A DNA stretch of 64,000 nt. Origin: Desmodesmus armatus (Eukaryota > Chlorophyta > Chlorophyceae > Sphaeropleales > Scenedesmaceae). Below, one piece after another: positions 22,634-33,200 of the stretch. The notes under the pieces are model-generated. The model did no database searches. It saw nothing but the letters and a program-made list of their open reading frames with translations, and was not told the DNA's origin. How positions within the stretch are numbered: the stretch's first letter is position 1; each line of letters opens with the position of its first letter. Location: NCBI GenBank assembly GCA_007449985.2, contig VIIQ02000032.1, positions 62,001-126,000 of the forward strand, given 5' to 3'. The translations under genes and the position numbers were made by a program.

Positions 22634-25600
22634 ATGGATGAGGTTCTAGAATGTCCTGTGTGCTGTGAGGCATTCGACTATGACGCACACAGGCCACTGC
22701 TGCTGCCTGTTTGTGGCCATACGATTTGCAGCAGCTGCCTCAACAGTGGCCTCCTCAACAGCTGCCCAGAAGACCGCACCCCCATAGGAGACTGCGCGTT
22801 GCTGCCTGCCAACATACTAGCTTTGCGCTCCATAGAGGCTCGTGCCCGGTCTCAGTCACTGGACAGGCAGCAACTGCTCCCTGGATTTGACAGTGATGTG
22901 AAGCTGATCAGCAGTGATGATGTGCAGCTGCTGGAGAAAGTGGGAGAGGGCGGGTCAGGAGAGGTCTGGCGTGCCAGCTACAAACACAAGCAGGTACTGC
23001 CAGCACTTGTGGCGCAGAGCTCCCTGAGCGTCGCTACTAGCAGCACAGCTATCATACCCGTCAGTGTGACACTGCACGCCTTGCATGCACACTGAACACT
23101 GTGCGAGTCTCACCAAATAACACCACAGCCTGCTCCATGGCCGACAACCGGGCCCTACGTTGCAGTTGCCTTGCTCAACAGCCATGCAAGAACAACGCAT
23201 CAGCGTTGATCACCGTATCACTCACATTCTGCGATTGGGATCAAGTTGCTGCTTCTTGCTTGCTGCCTTCAGGTGGCTGTCAAAATTTTCAGCATGAAGC
23301 TCCCAGGCAGAAACAGCTCTGCCAAGACATGCAGCACCAACAGCAGCAGCACCTCCCCTTCAGGGACTCAGTCCTGTGACCCCCTGCTGCATGCCTTCAT
23401 GAGGGAGGTTGAGCTCCTGCAGGTTGTCAGTGAGGACAGCTTGTACTGCTGCCGCATGTTTGGCTGCACAGTCAAGGACGACAGGCCGTGCATTGTGATG
23501 AAGTGGTTTGGGTGCGGCCACCTGGAGGCACCACCAGGTAAACACAGGCACGACCAGAAAGCATCACTTGTCAGTGTTGCCACCAGTCAACAGGCAGTGT
23601 CATACTGGTGGCGGGCCGCCCACCAAGATACCCCTGATGAGGTCCAGACACTGAAAGCAACCGGTCGTCCAAGTTGACTAAGAGTAGGTGTCACCGTGCT
23701 GGCCTAGCTGGGATCGTCAGCATAGTGGCACACGTATGAGTGGTGGGCTGCTGGCATGCGCTTGAGTGCATGGCATGCACGCCAGGTTACCTGTGCAGTA
23801 GGCGGTGGAGGCGCAGAAGATGGCCGGCGATTCAACCGCAACCACCGTAGTCCTGTGCCTGCGGGCCTCACCAGCTTTGCAAGTTTGCAAAGCTGATTGG
23901 GCCACACTGATTGGGCCACACTGTAGTTAATTCAAACTTTGAAAGGGCGTAAACGTAATCATTGATTGAGTCACCCAGCATGAACAGCATTGCGCCTGAT
24001 GCCATCGCCCTTCAACAGTCCTGGTGACACCCAGGTTCACTGCCATCGGAAATTCTTGGAGCCCTGATCACTCATGGCTGAATCAGCAACTGGGCCATCA
24101 GCCAGTCAGTAGGTTGTGTCAGGGTGACTGACCCCGTCTGACGCTACTGATGGCCCAGTGACTGATTCAGTAACAAACTCAGTAGAAGTCTGAACAGTCT
24201 GGCTGAGCACCCTGACTTGCTTTCAATGGTTCGGTTGCGTTGCGATGTTCATGCTGAACGCAGTGATCAACCAGGCAACGGCATAACCCTAACGGATACT
24301 GTCGCTCGTACGTTTGTGGTGTTACGATTCTTCTGCATAGCTGATCACCTCGCCAAGCCCTTGAGCGAGGCGCAGCAATTGCCGTTGTGTGGATCTAGTG
24401 TGGACAACTTGTACATATGTGAAGGCACGCCTGTAGCTTTCGATACCTTCCAATACACAAGCAGGAAGAGCACGTACATGTATGTACAGCGTTCTTCGTT
24501 GAAAGCCCCATCATCCGCGCACCCAACAAGGACGAGGGTGATAACGTTGCCTCAAGGCCTCACTGACTGTCCCGCATGCGTGAGTGTTTGATAGACGAGT
24601 GGTAGCCAAGTCGCATTCCCGACCGCTCTACAGCAGGACCGAACAACATGCTGGAGTGGTGAAGCATATGCCAACTGTCACGTGTTTTTTGAAAGAAACA
24701 GCTCATTCACCTCAGCTGGAAGACTTCTGTTGAAAGCAGGTGCATTATGAACTCTTGTGTGGCAGTGGTCGTAGCGATGAATCGATGCAGTGCACGTATG
24801 GCCAACAGATCTTGTGCAAGATCTGCTGCACAGCAGCTGTTTGAGACAGCAGCTCACGGCACATGCCTCCCACCAAGAATAGGCGCATATGCTATGCCTT
24901 ATGCTGGTGAAGGCAGGCGATCTGGGAGCTTCGGGGACTGACTTTTTGCGACCAGTACTGGTGTTGGTGGTTGCTGCCTTCTGAGGACATATCCTGGTGA
25001 AGCTTCACCTTAAGGTGAGACTGCTGTTGGCCGTAGGAAGGCTTGTGACAGAAACACGGTGTCAACTATGATGTGCACTGACCCTGTGCAGCACATGCTT
25101 GGCTTCTCAGCACTAGCAGTGACAGTTGGGACAGCACCAGCAGTGACAGTTGGGACAGCAGCATGAGTACAGTTGCTTCCTATCAAACCCGTCTATAGCA
25201 GCCACAACCCAGATGATATCATCTTAGTTAGTCATCGCATGCAGGTAATCATTGGCATGCACGCTTGTTGAGTTGCAACAGGTGACTGCTGCATGTCATG
25301 ACCTGATGTTCCTGATGTCTGCTACACTGCACCCCCCCCCCCAACCAGCCACCCAGCCCATCAAGCACTTCCTCAACAATGCCAGGGACGGCTGCGTTGA
25401 CCACGAAGTACCCACCATCAAGGCGCAGCCTGCCAGCTGCAGGCGCAAGTGTACGAGTGCCCCAGCGTGGCCTTCAATATGGTGCACTTCCACTAGTTGG
25501 ACAGTGACATACGGCGCCAGCACACGGGACTGCTTGGCAGCGAGGTGGCGCGCAAGCTGAGGGTGTGGAAGCAGCTGCACTACCATACCAGTATGGTTTG

Positions 25601-28600
25601 GTAGCCAGCGCCTCAGCCGTGCGGGTTGTCAGGATTGGCTTGCCTATCCCGCAGTAGGCAGCCGTCCCTTGCATTGTTTGGCACATGCCTGGCGGGCACT
25701 CCCCCCCCCCCCCTCTTGCACACTGCAACGTTGGTGACAGCAATGGCCAGCACCAGGGCCCGCATGTAGCGGGTGGCAGTGGTGATGCAGGTGCTAGGCT
25801 TGTCAGCAGCAGAAGGGCCGGCCCAGCATGTGCAGGGCCAAATGCTGGGTTGTCCCTAATTGTTTCCTGCATTCAAGCAGCACTCAAGCACACTGCTGCA
25901 GCAGCTGTGGCAGCCAGGGCGGCAAGGGCCACCTCAAGCCACAGCTTGGGCCGTTGTAATGTTTTTGGCCCTGCGACATAGGCTGTTGTGCAGACAGTCC
26001 TGGTTCTGATGTGTTGCAGCTAGCGGCTGCCTTCTGTAGCTCCATTGTCTTCTGCAGACAGCAGTTGTTTGTGTGCTGCAGTGTTTGGTGCCACCCTGGC
26101 ACACTACAGCCTCTTTGTGAGTCAGGTTGTACCTGCAGACAGCTGCATGGGCTGCTAACCGTACTGCTTGAGGCTAGCCTGACACAGCCACAACAGCACA
26201 GCAGTTCAGCCGTTGTGGGCTTCGTGTACTTGTGTCTGGTTGAGTACTGTCATTTGGCAGCTGAGTGCTTTGGCTGCAGTGAAGCAAGGCTGTGCACAGT
26301 CAGCCATACGGATGCATCTTTGCATACTGTGGTTGCATACTGTGGTTGCCTGCTGGTCACGCCGCCAACAGTAGTTGCTACCTGTTGTGCGAGTAACTGG
26401 CAATTCATGGGGAGCAGTACTGCTGAAATGCATGCTGACCACTGTTTCAGCCAACAGTTCAATCAATACTGAAACAATGAGGATGAAATTCACTTACTGC
26501 TGATCAGCCGAACAGCTTCGGCGCGCTCTGAAACAACGGCGCGGTTCAGCGCGCGTCTGATTCAGTAGCAGGTCAGTCTAGACCGAAACGTTGGCTGAAT
26601 CAGACACTTAAGTCAGTGGGCATCAGACGGCTGCTTCAGAGCTCAAGAAAATTCCGATGGCTGCCTGCTTCACGCATTGCACTGCGCTTCTGCATGTCCA
26701 GGTGGCTACGACCTACCATCAGCACTGCAGTGGGGCTTATCCATTGCCAAAGCCCTGTCAGACGTGCATGCCCTGGGTATAGTGATAGCAGACTTGAAGC
26801 CCGAGAATGTGCTCATCAGCGATCAGGGAGACCCAGTGCTGGCAGACTTTGGCATCAGCAGGAGGGTCAGCACAACCATGGCCACCATGACGCAGGGCAG
26901 GACAGCCATGACAGCACAAGGCATCAAGGGCACACCATACTACATGTAAGTGTCGACAGTGACTCACATGGGGTGTAAACAAACCCAGCCAACACGCTGT
27001 GACATATGCTCCCAGGTTCCCCCCCCCCCTCACTGCGAGTGCCTTATGCATGCACTTTGCGCCACTCAAAGCCCACTGGCTTTGCCAGTGCCAACACAAA
27101 GCCGCTTCGTGTGCAAGTGCTGCATGTGCGCCCACATCATGACCGCTCGACAGCTTGCACAAGCTTTTTGTTGAACATCGGTCGCAACACAAGCGGCACT
27201 GTGTGAACGGCTGCACACACAACATCCCAGAGCTCAGGGTGTGCTGACTGCTGTGCAGGGCTCCCGAGCAGTGGCAGGCAGGCCGCCTGACTAACCGCAC
27301 AGACGTCTGGTCCTTTGGCTGCCTCCTGCTGCACCTGCTGACTGGATCACCCCCCTGGCTAGGCCTGAACATGTTCCAGGTGGGTGCTAGAGTGGGTGGG
27401 CAGCTGGGCAAGTCGGCTGTCAAACGTGCCATAAGTCATTCTGATACAGGCGCCGTGTGGCAACGTGGAAACTCCCCACAACAAGCACAGTGCTGGCCGC
27501 AAATTCAATCTACCTATGGCAAGTACAGTTCCTCAGGTGCTTGTTGTGTGCCGCCTGTCACTGACAGGCACTGAGTGCCGACACAGACATCCACAGCCAC
27601 CCTCCCGTTGTCTGGTTTGTGCTTACTGTACCACCTGCGCTGACACTGTCACTCTGGATCGCAACATCTCCCACCTCCAGGTGATGGGCGCTGTAGCCAT
27701 GCAGAGGTCCACACCCCAGCTGCCTAACGACCTGCCAGGCTGGCTGGCGGCTCTGCTGCAGTCATGTTTTGCGTATGAACCATCAGCACGGCCATCTGCT
27801 CAGCAGCTGGTGGACATTCTCAAGGTAGGTACTGCTAGTGTACATCACTCTGCTGCAGAACATGCTGAGCATCAGCAATACTACTTATCAAGCAGCAGGC
27901 CTGCATGCACCCTCCAAGGTGAAGAGTGAGGGATTTGCCAGCCAGTCCTTTCGACATTATTGTGCCCTGTGGTGTCTGCAGGCTCACACATTCCTGCTGG
28001 CAGGGCAGGCCGCTGACATCATCAGCAGTGTAGCTGCTGCGCAGCTGGATCCAGCAACAGACCACACCCTCACAGCTGGGCTACCTGCAAGCTCAGGCCG
28101 CCCCAGTCCCTACCAGACTGGCAGCACCTATTCAAGCAGTTCAGCATCTGTACTGTCATCAACACAGCAGCCGACACCCTCAAGCACCATTGGCAGCAGC
28201 AGCGCTACCGGCCCTATAGTCACATCCAGCTTGTTGTACTCAAATCCGCCCTACACAGACAGCAGTTCCCTTCCGACCAAGGTTCTGCTTGAGCGCCTGC
28301 ACCAGGCCTACGCCGGCAGCAGTCCGCTAGAGCCATCCGCACCCCCTCTACACCCCGCTGCTGCGCCAGCAGCACCCCCAAACCCCAACCCTTCATCAGA
28401 CTGCTATGCAGGCGGCAGTTCGCTTGAGCCCTCTGCGCCCGCAATGCACCCCGTTGCTGCGCCAGCAGCACAGTCAAAACCTAGCCCTGCATCAGACGAG
28501 CTGATAGCTAAGCTGGCTTGCTCAGCACTGGGCCGCCAAGCAGCCTCAGCGCAGTGCGGTGCGGCAGTGCCAGCGGGTGTCAAGCCGGCAGCGGTGGTCA

Positions 28601-29467
28601 GCACAAGTACGGCAGTGCAGCCCCATGGGGCGTGTGAGGATGCAAGCCGACAGGGCTTCACACCTGGAAGACAGAGTGACACGAGCTACATGGTGCGTGC
28701 AGCCTGAACACTATCTTCAAAAGTGTGGCATGTTGTGCATAGGCTCATGGCATGTTGGAGCACGTGCTGCGTGACTGCATTTTAGCGGCATGTTGGGGCA
28801 CAGTGTGCCGTACTGACTACAAGGCATGGGGCCAAAGTCAACAGACATTCTGCTGTGCATGGCATGGTGCGGTGTAAGGGGGAACAGGAGGAGCGTCGTA
28901 CTGTAGCGTGCTGTTGCTGTCAAGCTTCTTTCAGAATGGAAGTTTGCATCTGTTGGGTGTCCCTGTGCTCCAAACAGGCTGCTTCAGTGAGCGTCAACAA
29001 AGACATGTTCATCTCATGCTGCCTTGCACCATATTGTCTGTTGCCTTTGCCAGGAGAAGTCAGCAGCATGCTGGGTCCAGCAGCTGCGCAGCACAGACCC
29101 CAGGGCCCAAGCTGCAGCCGCAGCAGCCCTGCACAACGAGCTACTGTATGCACGCACAACGGGAGGGCAGGCCCTGCTGGTCGAGGCCTTAGACCGCATC
29201 ATAACCGCAGACGGCATCTCAGCACTGACAGCATTGCTGCTGCGCCACCCAACAAGCCAAGGCCGTGGTGTTGAAAAAGTTCAGCTGCTGGTGCAGCGAC
29301 AGGCTGTTGCGCTGCTGGATACTCTGCTGCAGCACAAGCCAGCAGTGCGGGCTGAGGTCGCTGCAACAGGTGTTGGTTGGCAGTTGAGGGAAATGGTGTC
29401 AGGGTCTGATACAGCGGCAGCTGCACTATCGGAGAGTGCCTTGAAGCTTCTGAGCAGCAGCTGGTGA
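22634..29467 (+). CDS. RING-finger protein kinase with C-terminal helical region (KEG-like architecture)
   Basis: Seven exons (22634-22993, 23273-23537, 26702-26945, 27259-27379, 27681-27824, 27982-28692, 29054-29467) join in phase to give 752 residues. A C3HC4 RING begins at residue 7 (CPVCCEAF ... CGHTICSSCL ... CPEDR), implying E3 ubiquitin ligase activity. A kinase domain follows (about 95-378): glycine loop GEGGSGEVW, VAVKIF lysine, IADLKPENVL catalytic loop, DFGISRR, GTPYYMAPEQW and DVWSFGCLL. The HRD motif reads IAD. A Ser/Pro/Ala-rich linker holds two copies of a roughly 33-residue repeat (YAGxSxLEPSAPxxHPxAAP). The last 137 residues are Leu/Ala-rich helices reminiscent of armadillo repeats. 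RING plus kinase is the arrangement of plant KEEP ON GOING, but ankyrin and HERC2-like repeats are not seen here. Intron 2 is 3,164 bp. Confidence 0.88.
24078..24170. repeat. Inverted repeat with 25-base arms in intron 2 of the RING-kinase gene
   Basis: Bases 24078-24102 and 24146-24170 are inverted copies with about 23 of 25 bases pairing (CTGAATCAG ... ACTGGGCCATCAG). Shorter, related copies appear at about 26560-26635 near the other end of the same intron, as expected of subterminal repeats of an inserted element of about 2.5 kb. Confidence 0.6.
25440..25612 (+). pseudogene. Decayed coding fragment within an intron
   Basis: One frame reads like normal protein (VYECPSVAFNMVHF, then after a TAG, SDIRRQHTGLLGSEVARKL and RVWKQLHYH). 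It is interrupted by a TAG at about 25495 and ends at a TAG at about 25603. It does not fit the flanking kinase exons. It may be a captured gene fragment carried by an inserted element. The family is not recognised. Confidence 0.35.
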
Positions 29468-30277
29468 GGCAGCGAGGGTCTGACAGCAAAAGCAGTGTTT
29501 ATTGCCAGCAGGGAGGCTGCTTGCTTTATGCAGGTTAGTTGCTTGCTTTGTGCAGGTACGCTGGGCAGGTTGTGAGGAAGGGGGCCTGACCCAGTAGGTC
29601 TGCACAAATTCTGCACTCTCAAAAGTCTGAAAGTGCACAGCGTCATAGTGTTGCGGGCACCTTGTCGAGCCGACTGTCCGGTGCAGGTTGCTGGGAGAAC
29701 ACCCAACACTGGGGGGGGGGGGCACGATCCGTGCAACTTACATGGACCCCAGCCATGTACAGTACGGGGTGTGGCAGTGGGGGGCTGCAGAGCCTGTGTC
29801 TGCTTGGTTTGTAAAGCTGCGTGATACTTGGACTGTCATACTTGGTTGATCGAGATATCCTGCAAAGATATGTGACTAGTGCAGCACTACAAGGGTCCAC
29901 TGCTTATAGTCACGTGACAGTCACTGACTGCATGTGACAGCTGTCATGGCAGTGCATTTTCATGGATCATCCATGGCAGAAATGCCTTTCGGAAATGCCT
30001 CAACCGGAGTCAGGTATATGGGAAATGACCCTTTTGCTAAGCTTACGTTTTCGTTTGGTCCCTTGCGGCGCTCAGCACTGATAGCCTCCCACCACAATCT
30101 GTCGGAAAACCGTTCCCACTCCCGACTCGTTTTCAGGCACGTAACAGTTTCATTCTCAAAATATACACGTTGAATAATGCGACAAAGAGTGCGCCGCAGG
30201 CTCTGCTGATAGAAAGCCGCGGCACTGGTGGGACAGCTACTGCAGCAGCAGCAGGCACAGCAAGTAGCCTCGCCAGC
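29468..30277. promoter_or_regulatory. Intergenic region upstream of the Na+/H+ antiporter
   Basis: About 0.8 kb between the RING-kinase stop and the antiporter ATG. It contains a G run at about 29709-29720 and CACGTGACAGTCAC near 29911, which includes an E-box-like CACGTG. The antiporter frame stays open upstream of its ATG to about 30041, but without another in-frame ATG, so this part is taken as 5' untranslated region. Confidence 0.45.
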
Positions 30278-33200
30278 ATGTCTGGGGTTGGTGACCACAT
30301 CCCGCCTTCAGACAGTATTCTTTTTATTCTTGTTTGTTGCAGTGTTGGTATCTTGATACGGCTAGGTCTAAAATGGACCAAGATCCCCTACACCGCCATG
30401 CTGCTGGTATGTCAACGTTTGCTGTTCAGTCTCCCCAGCAGACAAGCTGCAGCAGCTGTCCTGACGTCAACGTGTCTCTTTGATGCTGCTGAAACTCTTG
30501 AATCCCTGCAACTGATTGCTGCATGCTTGCAGCTTGTGGGCCTGGGCATTGGTTTCCTGCAGCTGGCCCATCCTCCAACACAGGCCTTCACAAACACTCT
30601 CAAGCTGTGGCTGGTGGGTTGGACCGCACTGGCGGGTGTTGCAGACATCTAGTTCAAGCATGCAGCCGCTGGAATGCAGCTGTGTTCCACAGCTTATCGC
30701 TGCTTGGCTAGCTCCCAGCTGGACCAAACCCAGTGACTGAATTACAGCAGACCAATCCCAGTGGCTCAATCACAGCAGACCAAACCCAGTGAATGAGTCA
30801 AAGCAGCAACAGCTGCTAGCCTACCAGGCCTGCAGTTGCGCCTTTCAGCTGGCTACTAGCCAGTTTGATGGTAACTACTGCCCATCACGGCAGCGCTGGG
30901 AAGCAGCCGGCCACCTCGTGCACGTCCTGATGCTGCCATGGCTAGTGATGTGGGGTACGCCAGCAACATCCGGTCTCATCACTGCTTGTGTAAGACACTG
31001 AGCTTGATTACAACCGACACAAATCAAACTGACAGTCAGTGTGTGCTGTGTTGCCCTTGTGCAGGCCATGGAGCCCCACCTGCTGCTGCTTATCTTCCTG
31101 CCTATCATAGGCTTCTCAGCAGCCATCGCCCAGGAGCCGCACATGCTACGCAAGAGCTGGGGCCAGGTCAGTGGGGTTTAGTACTGGGCGTTTTTAGGGC
31201 CAGGCAACTGCAGCAGCTGGTGCTGCCAGCTGCACTTAGCTGGGGGGGTGGCACCTGGGGCCAGGCTAGTAGGCTTCCCCACTGGGCTCTGCTCGGGCCT
31301 TGCAGCAGTGGGCTGCTGGTTCTGGCAGCTGCTCGTGGGGCAGCTGGGGCCAGGCTAGTGGGGTCCCGCGCTGGGCTTTACCAAGGAAATGCAGCAGGGG
31401 CCAGTTGGGAAATCAGCAGCAACTTCAGCAGCGCTGAAGTTGCCGGCTGGACAGCAGTTTGGGTCGACATCTCCCAGCTTGACGCAAGGGAGTGCTAGAA
31501 GTGTGTATGGAGTGCTGCAGGGGCGTTGCCAAATCAACGCTCACTGGGGCAGGCAGTGGCCTAGGGCATGTGTTGTGCTTCAGCATCACTGCAGTGGTGA
31601 CCAGCACAAGGGATCGCCTACGAGCTGATTGGACATCACCATCACAATATCATGCTTCAGTGCAACAGACCGGCAGTGCAACAGACTGGATCTTCCTTTG
31701 TGCAGTGTGCAGTGCCACTGGTGGTCCCTCTGACTTGACTGACTGTCAGGATCACCACTTGTCCGTACTGACATCAACGGTTGCTGTGTGTGTCCGCCAT
31801 CTTCACCTCCCTGTCTGCCTGCCTGCAGATCATGGTGCTGGCATGGCCTGGCGTGGTTGTGCAGTTCTTGCTGATCGCGCCGTGTGCAAAATACTTCTTC
31901 CCGTATGACTGGAGTTGGCCGGAGGCCTTTCTGTTTGGGGCCATGATGTCCGCAACAGACCCGGTTGCAGTGGTGGCAGTGCTTCAGGAGGTGAGCTATG
32001 CCGTGCTGTGCTGCGCTGTGCTGTGTCATGCTGAACGTTGCGGTGACGGTGCCTATCATTGTGTGTGGTGTCGACATTGCATGCGCATCACATGCGTAGA
32101 GTGTATCACTGATAAACATAGCAGCATGGGTTGGGCAGCCAGGCAGATATGCCGTGAAAACAAAGCGCAGAAGGAAGATGTAAGTCAAGCAATCAAGAAG
32201 TACTTACAGCATGCATATGTGCCTGCTTTCCTGCAGGTTGGCGCCTCACAGAAGCTGGCGTGTGTGATTGACGGAGAGTCGCTGATGAATGATGGAAGCG
32301 CACTCGTCATTTTCCTGGTCCTGCAGAAGATTGTTGAGGGACAGCAAGTGACCATAGGAGGGGTAAGCCATGCGGCCATTCCCACTGTGCCCACTGCAAC
32401 AATGCCTGACTGGTCACAATCTGCAACACCTGCTCAAGTGCTTGGCTGTCGTCTTGACAGCACTGATGCAAACTTGTGCCAGCTACTGAAACGTGCATGA
32501 GTTGCCTTACCTTGCTTGGCTTGGAGCAGGGCAGGCTCAAATTGCGGTCAGTTTTTTAGCACAACATCGGCTATCTTGGCAGTTGCCTGCACCACAAATT
32601 CACCTCGGGACTTACCTGTTGCTGCCTGGGTTGCTTGTGTTGCTGTGCAGGCTATTGCGCAGTTCTGCCTGCTGGCAGTGGTGGGCATGCTGCTGGGCAT
32701 CGCCTGTGGCATGTGCACCTCATGGCTCCTGGAGCATATCTTCAGGTGTGCTGCGGGGCGCTGTGTCTGTACCTTTCTTCGCTGCCTCAACACCCTAACG
32801 CGATCACAAAGTGTGCACATGGCAGAATCTGCTGTACGTGCCTTGCTACAGGATCTAGAGCACTATGTGTTGTGTTTTTGGAAAATGACAAGATACCGGT
32901 TAGGCATCACACCATGGCAGTGCTGGGCTGGGGCTTGGTCTTGTCGTGTGCCATTCCGTCCTGTGTTTGTTGCAGGGCCCCAACCCTGACAGTTGGTGTG
33001 TCATTGCTTACGCCTTGTCCCTCCTTGCGTATGCCTTTTCCTGCCCTGTGGGTGTGTGCATTGCTGCTAGGGACCCTACCCTCACCACCATCGTGACGCT
33101 GTTGAGTGCATAGCATTGCCAAGCCCTTGTCCTCCCTTGATTGTCCGCTCTATGTCTGCGTTGTGTGTATGTGATGTCAGGGACCCCACCCTGACGACGA

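Larger units (their letters stand above)
23538..26701. other. Oversized intron 2 of the RING-kinase gene with repeats and a decayed coding fragment
   Basis: This intron is about ten times the usual size. It contains inverted and direct CTGAATCAG/CTGATTCAG-type repeats near both ends (about 24078-24170 and 26560-26635). It also holds a 24-bp tandem repeat (25115-25138, 25139-25162), C runs at about 25331 and 25702, and a plus-strand stretch that reads like an old exon (about 25440-25600). No intact transposase was recognised. Confidence 0.6.
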
